Shown here piece by piece: positions 8,055 through 14,823 of a DNA stretch of 29,432 nucleotides. The position numbers and the translations under genes were made by a program. The notes beneath the pieces were generated by a model that was given only the letters and a program-made list of their open reading frames with translations, did no database searches and was not told the DNA's origin. Source of the DNA: Bacteroidota bacterium (GTDB lineage Bacteria > Bacteroidota > Bacteroidia > Chitinophagales > Chitinophagaceae); the NCBI GenBank assembly GCA_023418315.1, contig JAEZZY010000017.1:1-29432 (forward strand). Reading direction: 5' to 3'. Position 1 is the stretch's first letter. Each line of letters starts with the position of its first letter.

Positions 8055-8444
8055 TTACGACAATTCTAATTGTTTTTTCGCAGCTTCAATAAACCGTTTT
8101 GCTTTTTCAATCAATTCCGGTAATTCTTCTTCATCAATTAATGTAAAATCTTCATAGTCAGCTTCCATTCTTTTGGTCAATAATTCTCCTAATATCGTTC
8201 CTGTTTTTTTATCTATTTTTCCCGAAAGAACAAATTCTTTATTAAACAACGACTTCACACCAGTATGTGTTTTCGGTGCAAGATTCGACTGTGCCAATAA
8301 TGCCAGTGCCGCATTGAATACCGAATAATACACTTTTGAAACGGCTTCAATAGGCAACCCACTTTCAAACAAAATCTCACCGGCTTTCAATGCGTCTGCC
8401 GCTTTTTCAAATTTGTGGCGAATGTAGTCCTGCATCGTGGTCAT
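8055..8444 (-). CDS. HEPN domain protein, partner of an MNT nucleotidyltransferase
   Basis: 129 residues, all helical, with the HEPN pattern VSKVYYSVFNAALALL, then KTHTGVKSLFNKEFV, then a C-terminal ADYEDF segment. In MNT/HEPN toxin-antitoxin systems the HEPN protein is the toxin, often an RNase. I do not see a convincing R-x(4-6)-H RNase motif, so activity is uncertain. The ATG overlaps the stop of the upstream nucleotidyltransferase by 4 nt (ATGA), which implies translational coupling; a second ATG lies three codons in. The pair sits between nuoE and nuoF, 32 nt upstream of nuoF, so nuoF translation may depend on this transcript. Confidence 0.82.
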   Translation of the reverse strand: MTTMQDYIRHKFEKAADALKAGEILFESGLPIEAVSKVYYSVFNAALALLAQSNLAPKTHTGVKSLFNKEFVLSGKIDKKTGTILGELLTKRMEADYEDFTLIDEEELPELIEKAKRFIEAAKKQLELS

Positions 8445-8752
8445 ACCAAAACTCCTTCATTATTCACGTTTCTAAAAAACGGAGTCATCCACAAATCTTC
8501 TTCCCACACTTTTCTTGTTCGTACAATGGTTTGCACACAATCAAATGTTACCATCTCAATTTCATCAAACACATCCGAACGAATTTTTTTATCTAATTCA
8601 ACCACATTCTCCTTATCCGTCAGTATCAAAAAATCCCAGTCGCTTTCTTCCCAGAAATCGCCGCGCGCACGGCTACCGAACAACGTAATGGTTGCGTCGG
8701 GATCGTAGCGGTGCACGATTTCTTTCACTTTATCTACAATCGGCGATGTCAT
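8441..8752 (-). CDS. MNT-type minimal nucleotidyltransferase (antitoxin)
   Basis: 103 residues with the nucleotidyltransferase signature GSRARGD...SDWDF: Gly26-Ser27 and the catalytic pair Asp38 and Asp40. The small size and the overlapping HEPN gene downstream identify the MNT/HEPN type. In characterised pairs the MNT protein neutralises HEPN by transferring AMP groups to it. It is the first gene of the pair. Upstream (8753-8871) is non-coding and holds an 85-bp interspersed repeat. No promoter could be assigned with confidence. Confidence 0.85.
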   Translation of the reverse strand: MTSPIVDKVKEIVHRYDPDATITLFGSRARGDFWEESDWDFLILTDKENVVELDKKIRSDVFDEIEMVTFDCVQTIVRTRKVWEEDLWMTPFFRNVNNEGVLV

Positions 8753-8774
8753 TTTTATTCATTCAATTTTTTTT

Positions 8775-8863
8775 GGAGTCCAAGCTATAATAAGCCTATT
8801 AAGCTTTTACGGCGTTGGCACCGTTCATGGTAGTTGCTGCTATTGAGCTTTTTCCATGTTGTG
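8775..8863 (+). repeat. Interspersed ~85-bp repeat, copy A
   Basis: This copy is in plus orientation. Core blocks are GGCGTTGGCACCGTTCATGG, CTATTGAGCTTTTTCCATG and, near the left end, GTCC followed by AAGCTATAA. Three related copies lie at 10911-10996, 13262-13349 and 16121-16206, all in minus orientation. It fills most of the gap between the DUF4440 gene and the MNT gene. Confidence 0.75.
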
Positions 8864-8871
8864 CGCATCCA

Positions 8872-9345
8872 TTATTCTCTATCCTTACTTTCTCTTCTAA
8901 TCAGTTTCCATTCTTCGTTTTCTGAGATCCAATCTTCTTTAGTGTTCAATTTTACGCTAAACTCTTTTCCTTCCAATATTCCTGTAACGTCCAATTGACA
9001 TTCGGTCAATACCATCCTCGCATCCGAAACACTAATTTCCTTATTTATTGCCCTTTTAATGGTTTTATAAACCAATTTTTTCGTTTTAATATTCTTCAAT
9101 AATGCTTCTTTCGTTTCCACCATTCCGTTAGAATGTACCATTTGCAATTTATCGGACAGCAAACGTTTCAGTTCTTCGGTGTCCGCCCGCATCAACGCAT
9201 TATCGAACCGCTGCATAGCATCCTTTAGCTGCGCTATTTCCGTTGCGCTTTGCTTTGTTTTCGTAATTCCGGTACTTCCTTTTTGTGCAAATGTGTTATT
9301 GCTAAAGAAGAAAGCAAGAATGGCTAAAAGGATTTTTCCGTTCAT
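8872..9345 (-). CDS. DUF4440 / SnoaL-like (NTF2 fold) protein, exported
   Basis: 157 residues. A signal peptide covers about residues 1-20 (MNGKILLAILAFFFSNNTFA). The rest matches the DUF4440 pattern: an N-terminal helix with FDNALMRADTEELKRLLSD, then LQMVHSNGMVETKEALL, then strands ending in NEEWKLIRRESK. Such proteins have the NTF2-like cone fold; many bind small molecules, but the role of this one is unknown. Its ATG directly follows the TAG of the VOC gene upstream (TAGATG), so the two are almost certainly co-translated. It has no evident link to complex I although it lies between nuoE and nuoF. Confidence 0.78.
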   Translation of the reverse strand: MNGKILLAILAFFFSNNTFAQKGSTGITKTKQSATEIAQLKDAMQRFDNALMRADTEELKRLLSDKLQMVHSNGMVETKEALLKNIKTKKLVYKTIKRAINKEISVSDARMVLTECQLDVTGILEGKEFSVKLNTKEDWISENEEWKLIRRESKDRE

Positions 9346-9756
9346 CTACTTTTTTTCATAATCATGATTAAACATCCAGCTCACGCCAAATTTATCCGTA
9401 AGCATACCAAACCGCGCGCCCCAAAAAGTATCTTGCAGCGGCATAGTGATATTTGCACTTTCGCTCAAGGCAGTGAATACGTTTTCCATTTCCTCCACAT
9501 TGCTAAAGTCCATTGACAAACTTACCTGATTGCCTTCCTTCACATCCTTCTCTTCCACGTCCGAAGCCATAAGGGTAAGCTCGTCGGCTACAAGCATGGC
9601 ATGCATGATTTTATCTTTCATTTCCGGCTTAGCTTCCTGTCCGCTTTCCGCATAGGTTTGCGCAAAAGCTATTTGCCCGCCGAATGCCTGAGCATACATT
9701 TCCAACGCTTCTTTAGCATTGCCTTTGAAATTGATATATGGTACTAATGGTTTCAT
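9346..9756 (-). CDS. VOC-family (PhnB-like) protein
   Basis: 136 residues of the vicinal-oxygen-chelate superfamily, PhnB-like branch. Marks are the start MKPLVPYINFKGNAKEALEMY, FGGQIAF, the repeated beta-alpha-beta-beta-beta layout, MHAMLVADELTLMASD and the end TDKFGVSWMFNHD. This branch is often labelled 3-demethylubiquinone-9 3-methyltransferase-like or glyoxalase-like, but most members have no known substrate. It lies 25 nt downstream of nuoE and abuts the DUF4440 gene, so it is probably expressed from the nuo transcript. Confidence 0.85.
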   Translation of the reverse strand: MKPLVPYINFKGNAKEALEMYAQAFGGQIAFAQTYAESGQEAKPEMKDKIMHAMLVADELTLMASDVEEKDVKEGNQVSLSMDFSNVEEMENVFTALSESANITMPLQDTFWGARFGMLTDKFGVSWMFNHDYEKK

Positions 9757-9781
9757 TTGTGAATTAATTATTTCTATTATT

Positions 9782-10279
9782 TTAATTTTTCGCCGCTGCC
9801 CTCAAATCGTCCAGCAATGCATCCACTTTCTCAGTCGTCAGGTTTTCTTTAAAAAACTTGCCCAACTGCATCATGGGCGCATAACCGCAAGCTCCGAGGC
9901 ATTCCGCAGGTTTCAGCGTAAACAATCCATCCGGCGTAGTTTCACCGGCTTGTATGCCCAGCTTATTTTTTATATGCTCGATGATTTTATCGCTGCCGCG
10001 AAGCATACACGGTCCTGTTTGGCATACTTCCAGCACATACTTTCCCACGGGCTTCATGTTGAACATGGTATAGAATGTAGCTACTTCATACACTTCTATA
10101 GGGGTAATCTGTAGCAGCCCGGCCACATAATCCATCACCGGCACGTCTAACCATCCGCCAAATTCTTCCTGCGCTAAGTGCAGGACGGGTATCAACGCGC
10201 TTTTCTGCTTCCCTTCGGGATAGCGGGCGATGATTTCTTTTACTTTGTTCAGTTTTTCTTCGTTAAAAGCAATGGTCAT
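9782..10279 (-). CDS. nuoE: NADH-quinone oxidoreductase subunit E
   Basis: 165 residues, the thioredoxin-fold [2Fe-2S] subunit of complex I (cluster N1a). The four ligands are Cys86 and Cys91 (CQTGPC) and Cys127 and Cys131 (CLGAC). The N-terminal helical segment and the VYEVATFYTMF stretch are typical, and the length is normal. Its ATG overlaps the stop of a damaged nucleotidyltransferase reading frame as ATGA, a coupling now weakened because that frame is broken upstream. NuoE pairs with NuoF at the NADH end of the enzyme. Confidence 0.95.
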   Translation of the reverse strand: MTIAFNEEKLNKVKEIIARYPEGKQKSALIPVLHLAQEEFGGWLDVPVMDYVAGLLQITPIEVYEVATFYTMFNMKPVGKYVLEVCQTGPCMLRGSDKIIEHIKNKLGIQAGETTPDGLFTLKPAECLGACGYAPMMQLGKFFKENLTTEKVDALLDDLRAAAKN

Positions 10280-10687
10280 TTTCGTTTGCTCTTTTTATCT
10301 TTTATTTTCAAGAGTTTTTTTACATCATCTAAATCCTGTAATCTTCCAACAGCCTTCTTATTATCAATCAAGTGATTAATATGTATTACTCGCAAGGGTA
10401 CGCCTTCTTCCTATATCTATTCTCACAGGCTCTCTTCCAATTTTTATAAAACCGCTATCATCCAATAAATCATCTGCACTCAATTTCAAATATCCAAACC
10501 CAAATTCATCAATTGCAGCCAACAGCTTAACTACATTTTCTTCAGTTCTTTCGTAAAAAATATCCATATCCTTTGTGGTGCGAAAATGTCCATGGATTAA
10601 TACCGCCAAACCTCCCACTAAAACATATTTGACTTCATGTTTGTCAAACAACTTTATTAAGTCAAGAAAATTATCATCAAAAATCAT
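10276..10687 (-). pseudogene. Broken nucleotidyltransferase (AbiEii/DUF6036-like)
   Basis: The first 103 codons from 10687 encode a nucleotidyltransferase-fold start with KYVLVGGLAVLIHG and TTKDMDIF (Gly25-Gly26, Asp40, Asp42). After PVRIDI the frame continues for about a dozen residues to a TAA at 10376-10378. In the next frame, from about 10417 to the TGA at 10276-10278, the expected C-terminus appears: EEGVPLRVIHINHLIDNKKA, then VGRLQDLDDVKKLL. Against the usual family layout about 20 residues between these parts are missing. I therefore infer a deletion of roughly 60 nt that also shifted the frame. The restored stop overlaps the nuoE start as ATGA. If it is not read through, this antitoxin- or toxin-like protein is truncated. 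Confidence 0.75.
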
Positions 10688-10901
10688 CTTCGTCGGTTTC
10701 TACTTTAATCATTTTCCCGCCTGTCTTTTCAATCTTTTCCGGGTAATGCCCGATAATATGTGTCCAAACATCTTTATTCCATTTGTATGCTTCTTCCAAT
10801 CTTTTTTGAATACTCATACTCATCCAGTAATCTACATCTTCTTCATCTTCTTCTTCGAAGGAAAGTTTCCTAACCACTATTTCTATTTTTCTCTCTTTCA
10901 T
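10677..10901 (-). CDS. Small acidic protein paired with nucleotidyltransferase
   Basis: 74 residues, with an acidic N-terminal half (LSFEEEDEEDVDYWMSMS) followed by a short helix KRLEEAYKW. Small proteins with an LSFEEA-x-DxxYW pattern are commonly encoded directly upstream of this class of nucleotidyltransferase, which suggests a two-gene toxin-antitoxin-like unit. The function is not known to me. It overlaps the start of the nucleotidyltransferase frame by 11 nt. An 85-bp repeat lies immediately upstream, between this gene and nuoD. The downstream partner is broken, so this protein may be an orphan. Confidence 0.65.
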   Translation of the reverse strand: MKERKIEIVVRKLSFEEEDEEDVDYWMSMSIQKRLEEAYKWNKDVWTHIIGHYPEKIEKTGGKMIKVETDEDDF

Positions 10902-10910
10902 AAAATCTTA

Positions 10911-10996
10911 CGTTACATGTACAAAGTTCAATAGTGGAACTTACGATGAACGGAGCGTCGCAACGATGTTCAATCGGCTTCCTATAGCTCACATCC
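10911..10996 (-). repeat. Interspersed ~85-bp repeat, copy D
   Basis: On the minus strand the copy reads from GGATGTGAGCTATA through CTCCGTTCATCGTAAGTTCC and CTATTGAACTTTG to CATGTAACG. It is the most diverged of the four copies, with GGCGTTGGCA changed to GCGACGCT. It occupies most of the space between nuoD and the small acidic ORF. Confidence 0.6.
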
Positions 10997-11005
10997 AAAA
11001 TCCAC

Positions 11006-12241
11006 CTACGCATCCAACTCTCCAGCTATCACATTCAAACTACTCAGCGCCACAATTGCATCGCTCAGCAAACCGTTCTTAATAATTTCAGGAAACACCT
11101 GATAATAAATAAAACAAGGTCTGCGGAAATGCAAACGATACGCGCTGCGCCCACCATCGCTTATGAGATAATAACCCACTTCGCCATTTCCACCTTCCAC
11201 CGCATGATACACTTCTCCCTTTGGAATATCTATCTCGCCCATCACTATTTTAAAATGCCAGATTAAGGCTTCCATTTTGGTATATACATCCTTTTTTGCA
11301 GGCAGATAATATTCCGGCACATCAGCATGATACACACTCGGATCAAGGTCTTTCAATTTCTCCAACGCCTGATGAATGATGCCTATGCTTTCCCAAATTT
11401 CACCTTGCCGCACCATAAAGCGGTCATACACATCACCTGTAGTACCTACGGGAATATTGAATGTAAAATCTTCATAAGAGCTATAGGGCGTGGCTACGCG
11501 CACATCATAATCTACACCCGCAGCCCGCAGGTTCGGGCCGGTAACACTATAATTCAGCGCCATTTCTGCTGTAAGCGGACCGGCACCCTGGCAGCGCTCC
11601 ATAAAGATACGATTACGCACCAGCAGGTCTTCAAACTCCTTCAGCGCTTTCGGAAATATTTTTAAGAAATCATCTAATTTATCCCAGGTGCTCTGCGGGA
11701 AATTACGCTCAAAACCGCCAAAGCGGCCGATATTAGTCGTGAGGCGCGAGCCGCAAATTTCTTCCCATATTTCATAGATTTTTTCGCGTAACTGAAATAC
11801 GTAAGTAAAACCTGTCAGCGCGCCGGTATCCACGCCGATTACTGAATTGCATACTAAATGGTCGGCAACACGTGCCAGTTCCATAATGATGACCCGAAGA
11901 TAATCTACACGTTTAGGCGTTTTGATGCCAAGTAGTTTTTCTACGGTGAGATGCCAGCCAATATTATTAATCGGTGCAGAGCAATAATTCAACCTATCAG
12001 TAAGCGGTGTAACCTGATACAGCGGACGACGTTCTGCAATTTTTTCAAATGCCCGGTGGATATAGCCTACTTCCTGCTCGCTGCTTAGCACCCGCTCTCC
12101 GTCTATCTCCAGCACGTTTTGGAAAATGCCGTGCGTGGCAGGGTGCGTCGGACCGAGGTTCAGCGTGGTCGTCTGCTTCGCCAGACTTTCTTCCGAAAGC
12201 TGTATATGGTGCGGATGATGTTGTGTTATTTCTTCAGTCAT
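11006..12241 (-). CDS. nuoD: NADH-quinone oxidoreductase subunit D
   Basis: 411 residues, the 49-kDa-type subunit that with NuoB forms the quinone-binding site of complex I. Family marks are NLGPTHPATHG near the N-terminus, GYIHRAFEKIAERR, TDRLNYCSAP, the GRFGGFERNFP region and the C-terminal DPSV-to-GEIDIPKGEVYHAVEGGNGE region. The C-terminus ends SLNVIAGELDA, equivalent to the usual DPVMGEVDR end. It is not fused to NuoC, which is a separate gene here, and the two are split by a four-helix-bundle gene. The length is normal and no damage is seen. Confidence 0.96.
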   Translation of the reverse strand: MTEEITQHHPHHIQLSEESLAKQTTTLNLGPTHPATHGIFQNVLEIDGERVLSSEQEVGYIHRAFEKIAERRPLYQVTPLTDRLNYCSAPINNIGWHLTVEKLLGIKTPKRVDYLRVIIMELARVADHLVCNSVIGVDTGALTGFTYVFQLREKIYEIWEEICGSRLTTNIGRFGGFERNFPQSTWDKLDDFLKIFPKALKEFEDLLVRNRIFMERCQGAGPLTAEMALNYSVTGPNLRAAGVDYDVRVATPYSSYEDFTFNIPVGTTGDVYDRFMVRQGEIWESIGIIHQALEKLKDLDPSVYHADVPEYYLPAKKDVYTKMEALIWHFKIVMGEIDIPKGEVYHAVEGGNGEVGYYLISDGGRSAYRLHFRRPCFIYYQVFPEIIKNGLLSDAIVALSSLNVIAGELDA

Positions 12242-12278
12242 TATTCAAATTAAAAATGGATAATGTAAAATTCAAAAG
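12242..12278. repeat. AT-rich TTCAAA/AAAATTC repeat, left of four-helix gene
   Basis: The plus strand reads ATTCAAATTAAAAATGGATA then GTAAAATTCAAAAGTC. The minus strand of 12663-12689 reads a similar ATTCAAAATGAAAAATTG. The two therefore form imperfect inverted flanks around the four-helix-bundle gene between nuoC and nuoD. Confidence 0.5.
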
Positions 12279-12662
12279 TCAATGTTTCGCATTCAGCACT
12301 ATCCTTGCTATTATTTTTGACAGCGCATCTGCTTCTGATATCAATTTATTGAGTAAGTTTTTATCTTCTTCCATTGTATCTCTTACAAGGCAAAGCCAAT
12401 ATTTAGTTTCATTCGCTGACTTTAATGCAATAGTAAGGAAGTTTACAAAGTCTTTTTTAGAACTTCCAGCTCCTCCTTCAACAACATTCGCACCAATGGA
12501 GGTAGCACTTCTTACTAATTGTTCATAGAGCGAAAAAAACACTCTGTCAACTTTTGCTATTCTTACAAACCCTATTACTTCTTTAGAAAAATGAAAACAT
12601 CTATGGCGAATATTGTACGCTTTTTTACTTTCCTCTACATTATTTACGACTCCATCATCCAT
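12279..12662 (-). CDS. Four-helix-bundle protein (S23/IVP family)
   Basis: 127 residues. The hallmark is QLVRSATSIGANVVEGGAGSSKKDF (about 48-72) followed by FLTIALKSANETKYWLCL, the signature of the family first seen in 23S rRNA intervening sequences. These form small four-helix bundles that assemble as pentamers; their function is unknown. It is inserted between nuoC and nuoD with AT-rich inverted flanks. The start is the ATG in MDDGVVNN; the upstream bases belong to the flank. It is a distant paralogue of the gene at 14004-14366. Confidence 0.9.
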   Translation of the reverse strand: MDDGVVNNVEESKKAYNIRHRCFHFSKEVIGFVRIAKVDRVFFSLYEQLVRSATSIGANVVEGGAGSSKKDFVNFLTIALKSANETKYWLCLVRDTMEEDKNLLNKLISEADALSKIIARIVLNAKH

Positions 12663-12689
12663 TTTGCATTTTCAATTTTTCATTTTGAA
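12663..12689. repeat. AT-rich repeat, right of four-helix gene
   Basis: This is the short right-hand flank: the plus strand reads TTGCATTTTCAATTTTTCAT then TTTGAATC. It is related in inverted orientation to 12242-12278. Confidence 0.45.
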
Positions 12690-13190
12690 TCATCGCCCAA
12701 ACATTTCATCATCTTTATCCGTCCGCTGCGGGTCTTCCATCGTATATTCCTTCCGCATAGGGAAGTAGTCCATTTCATCGGCGTTGAGGATGCGTTTCAG
12801 ATTCGGATGCCCTATGAAATTAATTCCAAAGAAATCATAGGTTTCCCGCTCCATCCAGTTGGCTCCGGCAAACAGTTTCGTAGCCGTAAATACATCCGGC
12901 TTTTCTACCGGCACATATATTTTTACCCGCAAACGAATATTATCTTCGAGATTATGGAGATGATAAATAACGTTTAATTCTTCACCTACCCTTTCCGGAA
13001 AATGCGCTCCTGTAAGGTCGGTCAGAAAACGGAATTTCAAATCTTCTTCATCGTATAAAAACTGCAATAATTTTAAATTCATCTCGGCAGGGATGGCTAT
13101 ATTCAGCATGTCATACTGCATATCATAGCGCACCTGCTCTCCGAATTTTGCAGTCAGTTTTTCTTTTAGTATGTCGTAGGTCAAGCTCAT
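12690..13190 (-). CDS. nuoC: NADH-quinone oxidoreductase subunit C
   Basis: 166 residues, the 30-kDa-type peripheral subunit of complex I. The family signature is present near the C-terminus as ERETYDFFGINFIGHPNLKR, followed by DYFPMRKEYTMEDPQR. The N-terminal half has the alpha/beta domain that packs on NuoD. The length is typical of a free-standing NuoC. The gap of about 200 nt upstream, toward nuoB, holds an 85-bp repeat plus an AT-rich repeat. Confidence 0.94.
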   Translation of the reverse strand: MSLTYDILKEKLTAKFGEQVRYDMQYDMLNIAIPAEMNLKLLQFLYDEEDLKFRFLTDLTGAHFPERVGEELNVIYHLHNLEDNIRLRVKIYVPVEKPDVFTATKLFAGANWMERETYDFFGINFIGHPNLKRILNADEMDYFPMRKEYTMEDPQRTDKDDEMFGR

Positions 13191-13261
13191 TTGTTTAAAA
13201 ATGTTTGCAGGGCTTTGGGTTCTTCTAATTTTTGTTTTGCATTTATCTGCTACACAAGTTA

Positions 13262-13349
13262 CACAACATAGGCAAGCCTCATAGTAGCTACTGCCCTGAA
13301 CGGTGCCATCGCCGTAAAATCTCCATAGAAATCCTCAAGCTCGGACACC
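13262..13349 (-). repeat. Interspersed ~85-bp repeat, copy C
   Basis: The minus strand reads GTGTCCGAGCTTGAGG, then TTTTACGGCGATGGCACCG, then AGTAGCTACTATGAGGC and CTATGTTGTG. It aligns almost without gaps to copy A. A 33-codon ATG-to-TAA frame (13259-13360, minus) runs through the copy, ending LAYVV, but I would not call it a gene without further evidence. Confidence 0.75.
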
Positions 13350-13363
13350 AAAATCTTCATATC

Positions 13364-13392
13364 ATTCAAAATTCAACTTCCAAAATTCACAA
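13364..13392. repeat. Solo AT-rich repeat in the nuoB-nuoC gap
   Basis: The plus strand reads ATTCAAAATTCAACTTCC then AAAATTCAC. It is nearly identical to the right flank (14378-14411) of the four-helix-bundle gene between nuoA and nuoB, but here no such gene is present. It ends at the nuoB stop codon. Confidence 0.6.
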
Positions 13393-13959
13393 TTATTTTA
13401 TCCCATAACTTTCCATCAAGGCCTTATACTGTTCACTCGTTCTGCGGCGAAGGCTTTCATTGCCTACTAATTCCTGCAATTTTAAGATGCCGTCCAAAAT
13501 CCCTTCGGGACGGGGCGGACAGCCCGGCACATATACATCTACGGGAATTACTTGGTCTATGCCTTGCAACACGGAATAACTATCAAATATCCCTCCGCTG
13601 CTTGCACAAGCGCCTATAGCTACTACCCATCTTGGCTCTGCCATTTGGATATATACTTTGCGTAAAATAGGTCCTAATTTTTTAGAAATCGTACCTGCTA
13701 CGAGGAGCATATCGCACTGACGGGGAGTAAAGCCCATACGCTCACTGCCGAAGCGTGCCAAGTCATAATTGGAGCCCATCGTTGCCATAAATTCAATACC
13801 GCAGCAAGAGGTTGCAAACGGCAAGGGCCATAGCGAATTTTTCCTTGCCAGGCCTACTACTTTATCAAACGATGTAGCATAAAAACCTTCCCCGGCATAG
13901 CCTTCGGGAAGATCTACCATCTTCACTTTATCATTCGTATTATATTGTACCGGACGCAT
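13393..13959 (-). CDS. nuoB: NADH-quinone oxidoreductase subunit B
   Basis: 188 residues from the ATG at 13959 (MRPVQYNTNDKV). This subunit carries cluster N2, the last [4Fe-4S] before quinone. Its ligands are Cys52-Cys53 (ATSCCGIEF), Cys118 (GACAS) and Cys147 (VPGCPPRPE). A longer frame begins at 14007, but its first 16 residues are only a translation of an AT-rich repeat, so the shorter start is preferred. Both flanks of the gene carry the same AT-rich repeat family. The length is normal. Confidence 0.95.
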   Translation of the reverse strand: MRPVQYNTNDKVKMVDLPEGYAGEGFYATSFDKVVGLARKNSLWPLPFATSCCGIEFMATMGSNYDLARFGSERMGFTPRQCDMLLVAGTISKKLGPILRKVYIQMAEPRWVVAIGACASSGGIFDSYSVLQGIDQVIPVDVYVPGCPPRPEGILDGILKLQELVGNESLRRRTSEQYKALMESYGIK

Positions 13960-13964
13960 TGTTG

Positions 13965-13997
13965 ATTTTGAATTTTGAATTTTGAATTTTGGATGAA
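13965..13997. repeat. AT-rich TTTTGAATTTTGG repeat upstream of nuoB
   Basis: Three direct TTTTGAA units are followed by TTTTGGATGAATG. This is the inverted counterpart of the copy at 14378-14411. The two bracket the four-helix-bundle gene between nuoA and nuoB. Confidence 0.65.
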
Positions 13998-14003
13998 TGT
14001 TCA

Positions 14004-14366
14004 TCAATTATTCAAAGTTCTGTCGTTTTCAATTGTTGTCTTTACTATGGAAGTAATAATTTTATTAATGCTGTTTATTTCTTTTTGGTATTCTTCTAAT
14101 TCTATTTTTGTCAATTCACTTTGTTCTAATAACTCCAGCCAGTATTTTGTTTCTCTCGCTTCTTTGGATGCTATGCACATTTTAGAAATAAAATCCTTTC
14201 TGCTCTGAGCTGCTTCTGCTTCCACTACATTTGCACCAATGCCGGTTGCGGAACGTAGTAATTGTTTAGAGATAATATATTCTTTTTCTTCTAAAAGCTT
14301 TTTGTATAATTGAATGATAAGAAGCGAAAATGCAAATGTCTTTTCTTTTATCAAATTATCTTTCAT
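14004..14366 (-). CDS. Four-helix-bundle protein (S23/IVP family), second copy
   Basis: 120 residues. It carries the family signature QLLRSATGIGANVVEAEAAQSRKDF followed by CIASKEARETKYWLELL. Four long helices make up the whole protein. The function is unknown. It lies between nuoA and nuoB and is bracketed by inverted AT-rich repeats at 13965-13997 and 14378-14411, as the paralogue between nuoC and nuoD is. The two proteins differ enough to suggest separate arrivals rather than a recent local duplication. Confidence 0.9.
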   Translation of the reverse strand: MKDNLIKEKTFAFSLLIIQLYKKLLEEKEYIISKQLLRSATGIGANVVEAEAAQSRKDFISKMCIASKEARETKYWLELLEQSELTKIELEEYQKEINSINKIITSIVKTTIENDRTLNN

Positions 14367-14377
14367 TCGCTCCTGTT

Positions 14378-14412
14378 ATTCAAAATTCAACATCCAAAAT
14401 TCATCATTCAAA
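14378..14412. repeat. AT-rich repeat between nuoA and four-helix gene
   Basis: The plus strand reads ATTCAAAATTCAACATCC then AAAATTCATCATTCAAAT. It is inverted relative to 13965-13997 and in the same orientation as the solo copy at 13364-13392. Confidence 0.65.
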
Positions 14413-14805
14413 TTAGTCTTCCCATTTCAAAGCGCCTTTCTTGATAATGTAGATAAACCCACATAAAAAGAAAGCAACAAACATCACTACGGCATAAAAA
14501 CCGGGTAAGCCCAGCTCTCTGAAATTGACTGCATAGGGGTAGAAAAAGATTACTTCCACATCAAACAGCACAAACAGAATCGCTACCAGAAAATACTTGA
14601 TCGCCATAGGCTGCCGTGCATTTCCTATAGACGGGATGCCGCTTTCGAAGTTAATCAATTTATCGGAGGTATGGCGCTTGGGACCTAATAACCACGAAAC
14701 GCCGAGCATGAGCGCCACCGTTATGACGGCTACTATCAATTGCAGCGCTATAGGCAAGTAATTGATCGGTGTGCTTTGATCTACGGATAATAGTAATTGA
14801 TGCAT
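14413..14805 (-). CDS. nuoA: NADH-quinone oxidoreductase subunit A
   Basis: 130 residues from the ATG at 14805 (MHQLLLSVDQ); the upstream extension would need a TTG start inside the promoter. There are three membrane helices (about 15-38, 64-88 and 95-118). The family marks are KLINFESGIPSIGNARQP, equivalent to the usual YECG(x)P loop but with Ser-Gly in place of Cys-Gly, then KYFLVAILFVLFDVEVIFFYPYAV. NuoA sits at the junction of the membrane and peripheral arms. It is the first gene of the minus-strand nuo series, with a good promoter just upstream. Confidence 0.93.
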   Translation of the reverse strand: MHQLLLSVDQSTPINYLPIALQLIVAVITVALMLGVSWLLGPKRHTSDKLINFESGIPSIGNARQPMAIKYFLVAILFVLFDVEVIFFYPYAVNFRELGLPGFYAVVMFVAFFLCGFIYIIKKGALKWED

Positions 14806-14823
14806 GTATGAACTCTGAATGTG

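Noticed and set aside
10376..10687. Programmed frameshift in the nucleotidyltransferase
   Set aside because: No slippery heptamer is visible, and residues are missing between the two frames, so a deletion explains it better.
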